Shown here in pieces: positions 1-5,447 of a DNA stretch of 7,270 nt. Under the pieces are notes generated by a model. The model was not told the DNA's origin. It saw only the letters and a list, made by a program, of their open reading frames with translations, and did not search any database. The DNA lies in the NCBI GenBank assembly GCA_019424965.1, contig JAHYYL010000008.1, positions 1-7,270 of the forward strand, in the 5' to 3' direction. Numbering within the stretch: the first letter of the stretch is position 1; the number at the start of each line of letters is the position of its first letter. This DNA comes from Collinsella sp. (GTDB lineage: Bacteria; Actinomycetota; Coriobacteriia; Coriobacteriales; Coriobacteriaceae). The position numbers and the translations under genes were made by a program.

Positions 1-112
1 GGGCGCGAGCTTTGGTCCTTCGGGCGAGGGACACGTGCGCATGGCGCTGGTCCTGCCGCCCGATCAGATTGCTTTGGCTGTCGAGGCCATTCGCGAGGCG
101 GGCCTGTATTAG
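1..112 (+). CDS. PLP-dependent aminotransferase (class I/II), C-terminal end only
   Basis: This is the last 36 codons of a gene that starts outside the window. It is read from base 2 and ends at TAG 110-112. The peptide begins GASFGPSGEGHVRMALVLPP and ends in AIREAGLY. The pattern G-x-x-F-G-x-x-G-E-G-x-V-R-x-A-L is the C-terminal signature of fold-type I aminotransferases, where the Arg binds the substrate alpha-carboxylate. It is followed by the usual amphipathic last helix (residues about 22-36). The specific substrate cannot be told from this fragment. DapC, PatA or DapL-like diaminopimelate aminotransferases, alanine aminotransferases and aspartate aminotransferases all end this way. The nearby lysine operon makes an N-acyl-diaminopimelate aminotransferase an attractive but unproved guess. 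No intrinsic terminator follows directly; the next strong hairpin is at 256-288. Confidence 0.75.
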   Translation, partial: GASFGPSGEGHVRMALVLPPDQIALAVEAIREAGLY

Positions 113-218
113 AAAGCTATTTCGCCTCGTCAATAGCTCGAAACCGATTTCGTGCAGTTATTTTACGAATCCTGCAAACAATTTCGGTAAACGGTCGATT
201 TTTGGCTGCGAATAGGAG

Positions 219-224
219 CATAAT
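219..224 (+). promoter_or_regulatory. possible -10 box upstream of ldh
   Basis: CATAAT at 219-224 is a reasonable sigma-70-type -10 hexamer. The best -35 partner at an 18-bp spacing is TCGATT at 195-200, which is weak. It lies 90 nt before the ldh start, so a transcript from it would carry the leader hairpin at 256-288. The rest of the 201-nt gap (113-313) shows no other clear signal: no T-box, no recognisable riboswitch and no obvious Rex-type palindrome. Confidence 0.25.
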
Positions 225-255
225 CAAAGTCCCGATTGGATGTATTGGGATTACG

Positions 256-288
256 GCAAGCCGCTCGGGTCGTTCCCGGGCGGCTTGC
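256..288 (+). promoter_or_regulatory. strong hairpin in the ldh leader
   Basis: A 14-bp stem pairs 256-269 with 275-288, with one G-T wobble (265/279), around a 5-nt loop TCGTT. It begins GCAAGCCGC and closes with GCGGCTTGC. It ends 25 nt before the ldh ATG and just before the ribosome-binding region. It is followed by TTGTGG rather than a T run, so it is a poor intrinsic terminator as it stands. It may be an attenuator, an mRNA 5' stabiliser, or a leftover terminator of the upstream aminotransferase transcript. The structure is seen directly; the role is inferred. Confidence 0.55.
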
Positions 289-313
289 TTGTGGAGAGAG
301 ATGGGAGTTTCTA

Positions 314-1264
314 ATGGTTAACGAGAAGAAGGTCGCTATTGTCGGCTGCGGTTTCGTCGGTTCGTCTTCGGCGTTCGCGCTGATGCAGAGCGGTCTGTTC
401 TCCGAGATGGTCCTCATCGACGTGGACAAGAACCGCGCCGAGGGTGAGGCTCTGGATATCGCGCACGGCATGACGTTTGCCGAGCCGATGAAGATCTACG
501 CCGGCGATTATTCCGATGTCGCCGACGCCGCCATGATCGTCGTCACCGCTGGCGCTGCCCAGAAGCCCGGTGAGACCCGCTTGGACCTGGTCAACAAGAA
601 CGTCAACATCTTTAAGTCCATTATCCCCGAGATTAAGAAGTCTGGCTTCGACGGCATTCTGCTCATCGTCTCCAACCCGGTCGATGTTCTGACCTATGCC
701 GCCATCAAGATGTCCGGCCTGCCCGAGGGCCATGTCATCGGCTCCGGTACCGTGCTCGACACCGGCCGTCTGCAGCAGATGCTTGGTGCCCACGTTGAGG
801 TCGACCCGCGCGATGTCCAGGCCTATGTCATGGGTGAGCACGGCGACTCCGAGTTTGTCGCTTGGTCCAGCGCTCAGGTTGCCGGCGTTCCGCTGAACAC
901 CTTCTGCGAGCTTCACGGTCATCTGGAGCATGAGGCTGCCGAGAAGCGCATCGCCGAGGACGTCAAGAACTCCGCCTACACCATCATCGAGAAGAAGCAC
1001 GCTACCTACTATGGCGTCGCCATGGCCGTCAAGCGCATTTGCACTGCCGTCATGCGTGACGAGCAGACCGTTCTGCCCGTCTCCTCGCTCATGGTGGGCG
1101 AGTATGGCCTGTCCGATCTTGCCATCTCCATGCCGACCGTCGTTGGCCGCGACGGCGTTGTCTGCCGCGTCCCCGTGCCGCTGAACGATGACGAGCAGCA
1201 TGAGCTTACCGCCTCCGCCAAGGCCCTCAAGGACATCATCGACAGCGTCGACTTCTCCTGCTAA
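314..1264 (+). CDS. ldh: L-lactate dehydrogenase
   Basis: NAD-dependent L-lactate dehydrogenase, 316 aa, cytosolic. It reduces pyruvate to L-lactate and regenerates NAD+ during fermentation. The N-terminal Rossmann motif is G11-C-G-F-V-G16, with D36 for the NAD ribose. The substrate loop is QKPGETR (Q83-R89); Gln here is typical of lactate rather than malate dehydrogenase. Further marks are N121 in SNPVD, the D149/R152 pair in DTGR, and catalytic H176 in GEHGD. Length matches the family. The start is ATG 314, preceded by GGGAG (303-307) at a 6-nt spacing. The reading frame is open further up to 236, but that extension runs through the leader hairpin and would add a non-family tail. Codon choice is strongly biased (GTC, CTG, AAG, GAG), suggesting high expression. 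The gene appears monocistronic, with a terminator at 1296-1331. Both fructose-1,6-bisphosphate-site residues known from Bacillus LDH are Gln here (Q154, Q169). Confidence 0.96.
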   Translation: MVNEKKVAIVGCGFVGSSSAFALMQSGLFSEMVLIDVDKNRAEGEALDIAHGMTFAEPMKIYAGDYSDVADAAMIVVTAGAAQKPGETRLDLVNKNVNIFKSIIPEIKKSGFDGILLIVSNPVDVLTYAAIKMSGLPEGHVIGSGTVLDTGRLQQMLGAHVEVDPRDVQAYVMGEHGDSEFVAWSSAQVAGVPLNTFCELHGHLEHEAAEKRIAEDVKNSAYTIIEKKHATYYGVAMAVKRICTAVMRDEQTVLPVSSLMVGEYGLSDLAISMPTVVGRDGVVCRVPVPLNDDEQHELTASAKALKDIIDSVDFSC

Positions 1265-1295
1265 ATCAAGCTCTTTTGGGCAACAGGCTACAATG

Positions 1296-1331
1296 AAAGG
1301 CGTCCGGTCCACACGGTCCGGGCGCCTTTTT
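1296..1331 (+). terminator. intrinsic terminator of ldh
   Basis: AAAGGCG at 1296-1302 begins a stem that continues through CCGG (1304-1307) and pairs back with CCGGGCGCC (1318-1326) and TTT (1327-1329), giving 12 pairs with one T-G wobble. The T run is 1327-1331. It starts 31 nt after the ldh stop. The end of the T run is shared with the start of the first copy of the 32-nt repeat. Confidence 0.85.
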
Positions 1332-1361
1332 GGTGCAAAGTAACCTGACCCCAATGCGCCA
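1330..1361 (+). repeat. 32-nt intergenic repeat, copy 1
   Basis: The copy begins TTGGTGCAAAGTAACCTG and ends CCCCAATGCGCCA. It matches copy 2 (2543-2574) at 28 of 32 positions in the same orientation. Its ends can pair: TGGTGCA (1331-1337) with TGCGCCA (1355-1361), seven pairs including one T-G wobble. It directly follows the ldh terminator and stops 17 nt before the next gene. Function is unknown. Confidence 0.7.
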
Positions 1362-1378
1362 TAGTTGATGGGAGCGCC

Positions 1379-2539
1379 ATGTCGGATTCGCCTAATTTTT
1401 TGACCTATGCCCAGACGGCGTTTGACCCGTTTGAGGAACGGCCGTTCTGCGCGGTGGATAGCCTGGTCTTTGCGTGGTTGTCCTATTTGCGTTTGCCGGG
1501 TGATATGGCGGAGCTGACGAACTGGCAGGGCCTAGACGTACGCGAGCTGCTGCGTGCCGAGTGCTACCGGGACATGATTGACGATTTGTGGGACCCAGAG
1601 GGGAGCAGAGCCTTGTTGGAGGCCGTGACAGCAAGCCCTCGCTACCGTGGCGTACACGTTTGCGGCTATCGTGCCGTGAGCGATGTGGTGGCGACAGAGC
1701 AGTTTGCAGCCATGGCGTTCCGGTTTCCGGCGGGGTTTAGTTATCTTTCCTTTCGGGGGACCGACAGTACGATTGTGGGCTGGAAAGAGGACTTTAACAT
1801 GGCATTCCGGTGTCCTGTGCCGGCCCAGGAATCCGCGGCGCGTTATGTGGACGAGGCGGCGGATGCGATTGACGGGCCGCTTTTGTGCGGAGGTCATTCC
1901 AAGGGTGGAAACCTTGCGGTGTACGGTGCGGCGATGTGCTCCGATGTCGCCCGTGAGCGAATCGAACGGGTGTATTCCCATGATGGTCCTGGCTTCGTCG
2001 AGGAGTTTCTGAACGGCAACGCCTTTGCCGATCTTTCCGGCCGCATCGATAAGACGCTACCTCGGTCGTCGATCTTTGGCATGATGTTCGAGACGCAGGA
2101 GGACTATGCCATCGTTGAGAGCACCGAGTTCAGCCTGCTGCAGCACAATCCCTTTAGCTGGGTGGTTGATGGTCGCGACTTCGTGTACTGTGAGCGCCTG
2201 TCCGCCGGTGCTCGATACGTTGATGGCTCCATTCGCGAGATGCTGCTTGCAGTGGGGCCTAGCGAGCGCGAGCGTTTTGTAGATGCGTTGTTCTCCGTGT
2301 TTGAGGCTACGGGTGCTGAGCGGTTTGCGGATATCGCTGGGAATCTGCGCGAGAGCCTGCCCGTGATGCTCCAGACTGCGCAAGGTTTCGACAAGGATAC
2401 ACGACGCTTTGTCTCGCAGACCATCGTGGCAATCCTTAAATGCGCACTGCTGCCCAAACGACCCCAGATCGACATGCCCGCTGCCGGCAAGAGTTTGGCA
2501 GAACAGCTCGAGGCTTGGCAATCCGAGCTCCTGCGCTAA
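1379..2539 (+). CDS. DUF2974/Mbeg1-like alpha/beta hydrolase, function unknown
   Basis: A 386-aa protein with the marks of the DUF2974 (Mbeg1-like) branch of lipase-type alpha/beta hydrolases. The strand before the nucleophile region carries SFRGTD (124-129). The nucleophile elbow is G172-H-S174-K-G-G177. SHDGPGF (200-206) offers D202 as the likely acid, and LLQHNPFSW (253-261) offers H255 as the likely catalytic His. The triad is therefore probably intact. The last 100 residues are helical and look like a family-specific C-terminal region. No signal peptide or membrane segment is evident, so it is probably cytosolic. The start is ATG 1379, with GGGAG at 1370-1374 only 4 nt upstream. Codon use is less biased than in ldh (many TTG, GCG, TTT), suggesting lower expression. 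The substrate is not known for the family; lipase, esterase or peptidase-like activity are all possible. Neighbours give no clear clue. Confidence 0.8.
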   Translation: MSDSPNFLTYAQTAFDPFEERPFCAVDSLVFAWLSYLRLPGDMAELTNWQGLDVRELLRAECYRDMIDDLWDPEGSRALLEAVTASPRYRGVHVCGYRAVSDVVATEQFAAMAFRFPAGFSYLSFRGTDSTIVGWKEDFNMAFRCPVPAQESAARYVDEAADAIDGPLLCGGHSKGGNLAVYGAAMCSDVARERIERVYSHDGPGFVEEFLNGNAFADLSGRIDKTLPRSSIFGMMFETQEDYAIVESTEFSLLQHNPFSWVVDGRDFVYCERLSAGARYVDGSIREMLLAVGPSERERFVDALFSVFEATGAERFADIAGNLRESLPVMLQTAQGFDKDTRRFVSQTIVAILKCALLPKRPQIDMPAAGKSLAEQLEAWQSELLR

Positions 2540-2542
2540 CCA

Positions 2543-2575
2543 TTGGTGCAAAGCAACCTGTCCCCGATGCACCAA
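2543..2575 (+). repeat. 32-nt intergenic repeat, copy 2
   Basis: The second copy begins 4 nt after the hydrolase stop codon, reads TTGGTGCAAAGCAACCTG and ends CCCCGATGCACCA. Its ends form a perfect 8-bp inverted repeat: TTGGTGCA (2543-2550) with TGCACCAA (2568-2575), enclosing 17 nt. There is no T run, so it is not a standard terminator. No other terminator follows the hydrolase gene, so readthrough into the next gene is possible. Confidence 0.7.
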
Positions 2576-2606
2576 GCTTCGATGCGCCTGGGGCGGGCTC
2601 GACCGC

Positions 2607-2612
2607 TATACT
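2607..2612 (+). promoter_or_regulatory. probable -10 box for the nucleoid-associated protein gene
   Basis: TATACT matches the TATAAT consensus at five of six positions. It sits 39 nt before ATG 2651, placing transcription start near 2619. No good TTGACA-like -35 is present at 16-18 bp (the region is GC-rich), so the promoter may be weak or need an activator. Confidence 0.4.
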
Positions 2613-2650
2613 GGTTCGTGCCGAAATCGATCTAGAACGGAATGCCGTAT

Positions 2651-3655
2651 ATGAAAATCAATCACGCGATTCTGCATATCCTGGACTTTGACTCTGCCGT
2701 CAACGTTATGAGCCAGCGCGAGCTCGATATCGAGAGCCGTACCGTGCGCAACTTCGTGACCACGCATCTGCGCCGCGCACGTACCTCGGCCGACAATAAA
2801 CGCGCCACGTTTGCCGAGAACTCTGCGTTTGGCGGCGAGCTCAAGGGCTATTTCTTTGGCGAGCGCGAGTTCGTGGACCTGTCGCAGCAGATTGCGGAGT
2901 TTATCTCCTCCGAGCTCACCAAAGCCGAGAAAGCCGAGTCAACCGACGTGCTCGTGGCCGATTTTGACGACGATGAGGATGCCCGCTGGTTTGCCGTGAT
3001 GCTGCTGGGCTCCAAGCAGGCTTTTATGCACGAAGTGGGCCGCGAGGAGGGGGAGGTGCGCAACGACATCGCGCGCCACTACGCCATTCTGCCGAACCCC
3101 TCGCAAAAGGTGCCGAGCTATGCCATCGTGCGTGCGAGCACCATGGAGATCGGTTACGTGGACAAGAAGCGCAAGATTGCCGGTGAGGACCGTATGCTTA
3201 TCCCCGATGGCCTGCTGCAGTGCGACACGGGCGTATCAGGCAAGGAGGTCATCGACACCGTGACGCGTGTGGTCGAGGAAGTCGCCGAGGAGCACGGTGC
3301 CAATACGGCCGTGGCGCTCGCCAAGGTTAAGGCTGCCGTCGCCGAGAAAGTCGAGGATGACGAGGAGCTGCCGCCCTGGGATATCGTCGATGAGGTCTTT
3401 GAGGACGAACCGGTTATCAAGGAGAGCGTGCGCGCGGCACTGACTGAGGAGAAGGTGCCTGAGCGTGTGCCCGTGGAGCGCAAGCAGGTCGAACGCGCGG
3501 CCGTGCGCAACCACAAGATTCGTACCGATACGGGCATCGAGATCAGCTTTCCGGCCGAGATGGGCTCGAACTCCGAGTACATCGAGTTCGTCAACGAACC
3601 CAACGGCCTCATCTCCATCGAGCTCAAAAACATCGGCAGCATCGAGAATCGATAA
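2651..3655 (+). CDS. nucleoid-associated protein, NdpA/YejK family
   Basis: A 334-aa protein of the 37-kDa nucleoid-associated family (E. coli YejK/NdpA is about the same length). It is expected to bind DNA or associate with the nucleoid; the exact job is not established. The N-terminus reads MKINHAILHILD, the family start, followed by the ELDI segment and a helix-rich first half. The middle contains the conserved HYAILPNPSQ stretch and an acidic patch (EDDEELPPWDIVDE). The C-terminal part is basic, then ends in a beta-rich segment (IEISFPAEM to ISIELKNIG). I chose ATG 2651 because it gives the family N-terminus and has GGAA (2639-2642) about 8 nt upstream. ATG 2642 in the same frame would add only three residues (MPY) and has its purines almost touching the start codon. 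The gene probably has its own promoter at 2607-2612 and ends at an intrinsic terminator (3683-3716). Confidence 0.8.
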   Translation: MKINHAILHILDFDSAVNVMSQRELDIESRTVRNFVTTHLRRARTSADNKRATFAENSAFGGELKGYFFGEREFVDLSQQIAEFISSELTKAEKAESTDVLVADFDDDEDARWFAVMLLGSKQAFMHEVGREEGEVRNDIARHYAILPNPSQKVPSYAIVRASTMEIGYVDKKRKIAGEDRMLIPDGLLQCDTGVSGKEVIDTVTRVVEEVAEEHGANTAVALAKVKAAVAEKVEDDEELPPWDIVDEVFEDEPVIKESVRAALTEEKVPERVPVERKQVERAAVRNHKIRTDTGIEISFPAEMGSNSEYIEFVNEPNGLISIELKNIGSIENR

Positions 3656-3682
3656 GTTGCGTTACGCCTACAGCGGGAAAGC

Positions 3683-3716
3683 AAAGGCCGAAGCCCTTTG
3701 GGTCTTCGGCCTTTTT
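3683..3716 (+). terminator. intrinsic terminator, possibly bidirectional
   Basis: AAAGGCCGAAG (3683-3693) pairs perfectly with CTTCGGCCTTT (3704-3714), an 11-bp stem extended inside by CCC/GGG. The T run 3712-3716 serves the + strand gene ending at 3655. On the - strand the same stem is followed by TTTGCTTT, so it could also stop transcripts of the lysine operon. It lies between two convergent units. Confidence 0.88.
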
Positions 3717-3759
3717 GCTTGGAGCTCAATTGAGTTGCAGACTGAGCATAAGTCAGCGA

Positions 3760-3857
3760 AAGCGCCCCTAAGCGAGCAAGGTGACGTGAAAGAGGAGGGA
3801 AGCGTACTTTGGTACGCGACCGACGATTGAACGTCAGATTGCCGCTTAGGGGCGCTT
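3760..3857. repeat. 98-nt near-palindromic structured element
   Basis: A 15-bp perfect inverted repeat forms the base (3760-3774 with 3843-3857; left arm AAGCGCCCCTAAGCG). After one bulged base, 3776-3779 pairs with 3839-3842. A 2x2 GG/GA mismatch follows, then 3782-3787 pairs with 3831-3836 (TGACGT/ACGTCA). Inside lie a 14-nt purine-only tract (3788-3801, containing GGAGGG), a 6-bp hairpin with loop TTTG (GCGTAC 3802-3807, GTACGC 3812-3817) and a 13-nt single-stranded stretch. No T run flanks it, and I see no plausible peptide. It may be a dispersed intergenic repeat or a structured RNA; the transcribed strand is not determinable. Confidence 0.6.
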
Positions 3858-3898
3858 GTAGCGTCGACCGGTCCGTCGTTCGTTAGAACGACGGAACC
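3858..3898. repeat. tandem hairpin unit 1
   Basis: A 41-nt unit starts with GTAGCGTCGA and then forms a hairpin. TCCGTCGTTC (3872-3881) pairs perfectly with GAACGACGGA (3886-3895) around the loop GTTA, and GG/CC at the base pairs past a bulged A (3896). It abuts the 98-nt palindrome. The second unit begins 47 nt later. Confidence 0.6.
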
Positions 3899-3904
3899 AA
3901 AGGT

Positions 3905-3945
3905 GCAGCGTCGAGCCGTTACGCGGGTTGGTAAACCCGCGTAAC
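3905..3945. repeat. tandem hairpin unit 2, just past the dapH stop
   Basis: A 41-nt unit starts with GCAGCGTCGA, one base different from unit 1. GTTACGCGGGTT (3918-3929) pairs perfectly over 12 bp with AACCCGCGTAAC (3934-3945) around the loop GGTA. It ends two bases beyond the dapH stop on the - strand. Neither direction has a T run after it, so termination is not obvious. It could protect the 3' end of the dap mRNA. Confidence 0.6.
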
Positions 3946-3947
3946 TA

Positions 3948-4667
3948 TTAAAGTTGACGTAAGCCCTCTTCCAGGCCGGTCTTGCTATCGGTCTTCTCGT
4001 CGCGCATCTTGATGACGCGGGCGGGGACACCGGCCACGACGGCGCCGGCGGGGACGTCCTCCACGCATACGGCGCCAGCGGCAACGACAGCACCCTTACC
4101 CACGTGCACGCCCTCCAGGACCACAGCGTTGGCGCCGATCATGACATCGTTCTCGATGATGACGGGCGTGGCGCTGGCGGGCTCCACGACGCCTGCCAGC
4201 ACGGTGCCGGCGCCGATGTGGCAGTTCTTACCCACGGTGGCGCGGCCGCCCAGCACGGCGCCCATGTCGATCATGGAGCCCTCGCCGATAACGGAGCCGA
4301 TATTGATGATGGCACCCATCATGATGACGGCACGGTCGCCGACCTCGACGCGGTCACGGATGATCGCGCCCGGCTCGATGCGGGCGTTGATGCCCTTAAG
4401 GTCGAGCATGGGCACTGCGGAGTTGCGGCAGTCGTTTTCAACGTCGTAGTAATCGATGGAATCGGCATTGGCGTCCAGGATGGTCTTAAGCTCATCCCAG
4501 TCACCAAAGACGGTCTTGCCGCGACGACCGCCGTAGACGTGTGCATTGCCCCACTGGACCTTCATGCCCGGCTTCTCGCGCACGTACAGTTTGACGGGCG
4601 TCCTTTTGGGCGCGGTGGCGATGTAGTTGATAATCTCCTGTGCATCCATCTCGGCTGCATTGCTCAT
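3948..4667 (-). CDS. dapH: tetrahydrodipicolinate N-acetyltransferase
   Basis: A 239-aa DapH, which transfers acetyl from acetyl-CoA to tetrahydrodipicolinate in the acetylase branch of lysine/diaminopimelate synthesis. The N-terminal DapH_N domain covers about residues 7-90 and ends in the conserved ENDCRNSAVPMLDLKGI. A left-handed beta-helix of hexapeptide repeats follows (about 96-205: IEPGAIIRD, AVIMMGAIINIGSVIGEG, GGRATVGKNCHIGAG, VIGANAVVLEGVHVGKGAVV). The end GLRQL resembles Bacillus subtilis DapH as I know it. The acetyl rather than succinyl assignment rests on this DapH_N domain and overall likeness. The start is ATG 4665-4667 with AAAGGAG about 9 nt before it; a later in-frame ATG (residue 7) lacks a comparable site. 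It is the last gene of the operon, 39 nt after dapB, and ends at TAA 3948-3950 next to tandem hairpins. Length is normal. Confidence 0.94.
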   Translation of the reverse strand: MSNAAEMDAQEIINYIATAPKRTPVKLYVREKPGMKVQWGNAHVYGGRRGKTVFGDWDELKTILDANADSIDYYDVENDCRNSAVPMLDLKGINARIEPGAIIRDRVEVGDRAVIMMGAIINIGSVIGEGSMIDMGAVLGGRATVGKNCHIGAGTVLAGVVEPASATPVIIENDVMIGANAVVLEGVHVGKGAVVAAGAVCVEDVPAGAVVAGVPARVIKMRDEKTDSKTGLEEGLRQL

Positions 4668-4706
4668 TTGCTATCTCTCCTTTGGGTGGATCCGGTTGAT
4701 ACCTGG

Positions 4707-5447
4707 TTAGGCAAACATGACCTGGTCGAACGTATAGAAGCCGTGCTCGCGGGTGACGAGCTTCTGCGCGGCTGCCAGAGCGCCGTTGACGAAGATCTGA
4801 CGGCTCGTGGCGCGATGCGTGAGCGTGACTTCCTCGTCCTGGCCAAAGAAACTCACTTCGTGTACGCCGGCGACCGTGCCGCCGCGCAGCGAGTGCATGC
4901 CGATCTCCTTGGGGTCGCGCGCGCCGCACATGCCCTCGCGGCCATAGACGGGCTGGTAGCCTGCCTCGGGCTCGGCCTCGACGACGGCGTCGAGTAGCAG
5001 CTTGGCGGTGCCGCTGGGAGCGTCGACCTTTTGGTTGTGGTGTGTCTCGACAATCTCGCAGTCAAAGCCGGGCAGCTCGCGTGTGGCCTGTGTCACCAGA
5101 TGACGCAGGGCTGCGATGCCGATGGAGTAATTGCCGGAGTGCATGACGCGGGCGTTCTGACCCAGCTCGCGCAGGCGATCCATCTGCTCGGGTGTGTAGC
5201 CCGTGGTGCCCGAGACCAACGCCGCGCCCGTGCGCTCGACATAGGCGACGACAGCATCGAAGGTTGCAACGTTCGAGAAGTCGATGATCACGTCGGCCGC
5301 TGGGGCGCTCTCGAGCTCGGTCAGGTCAAAACCGATCTGGGCGACAATGTCGAAAACGGGCTGGCCGGCGGCGTCGACAATGCCCTCGGCGGTAGTGCGG
5401 ATGAGCGAGCCCATGCGGCCCGTTCCCATAATGACGGTCTTAATCAA
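4707..5447 (-). CDS. dapB: 4-hydroxy-tetrahydrodipicolinate reductase
   Basis: A 246-aa DapB that uses NAD(P)H to reduce the DapA product to tetrahydrodipicolinate. The N-terminal Rossmann loop is GTGRMG (8-13). DFSNV (56-60) and SGTTGY (79-84) are family motifs. The catalytic segment ETHHNQKVDAPSGTA has H136-H137, K140 and D142-APSGT. The C-terminal half contains the conserved SLRGG-VAGVHEVSFFG and ends FYTFDQVMFA. It is slightly shorter than the E. coli enzyme, as is usual in Gram-positives. The start is a TTG (5445-5447), supported by AAGGGAG upstream and by the need to keep the residues before the glycine loop; the first in-frame ATG (residue 7) would cut into that strand. The first 8 nt overlap the end of dapA (TTGATTAA), so translation is probably coupled to the upstream gene. 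Confidence 0.94.
   Translation of the reverse strand: MIKTVIMGTGRMGSLIRTTAEGIVDAAGQPVFDIVAQIGFDLTELESAPAADVIIDFSNVATFDAVVAYVERTGAALVSGTTGYTPEQMDRLRELGQNARVMHSGNYSIGIAALRHLVTQATRELPGFDCEIVETHHNQKVDAPSGTAKLLLDAVVEAEPEAGYQPVYGREGMCGARDPKEIGMHSLRGGTVAGVHEVSFFGQDEEVTLTHRATSRQIFVNGALAAAQKLVTREHGFYTFDQVMFA

Noticed and set aside
236..313. 26-residue N-terminal extension of LDH
   Set aside because: It would be translated from the leader hairpin and gives a non-family tail. ATG 314 has its own ribosome binding site and the standard LDH N-terminus.
301..321. Six-codon leader ORF (ATG 301 to TAA 319-321) overlapping the ldh start
   Set aside because: Its purine-rich upstream stretch is only 2 nt away, too close. 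The GGGAG it contains serves ATG 314 better. No regulatory codon run.
1289..1294. TACAAT as a -10 box for the hydrolase gene
   Set aside because: No -35 partner at 16-18 bp, and the transcript would begin inside the ldh terminator stem. Possible but not supported enough to list.
311..1354. Long open frame on the - strand covering all of ldh (347 codons)
   Set aside because: It mirrors a clearly recognisable LDH, has no family motifs and reads through the ldh terminator. Strong codon bias in a GC-rich gene leaves the antisense frame open.
3725..3734. 10-bp palindrome CTCAATTGAG as an operator
   Set aside because: Short, AT-centred and in the gap after a terminator with no promoter nearby; chance is a sufficient explanation.
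3918..3945. Hairpin after dapH as an intrinsic terminator
   Set aside because: The 12-bp stem is strong but neither direction has a T run. It is listed as a repeat unit, and 3683-3716 is the better terminator for both strands.
4104..4997. Open + strand frame of 297 codons opposite dapH and dapB
   Set aside because: Low-complexity D/G/H/A-rich translation typical of antisense to GC-rich genes; it spans two real genes and their gap.
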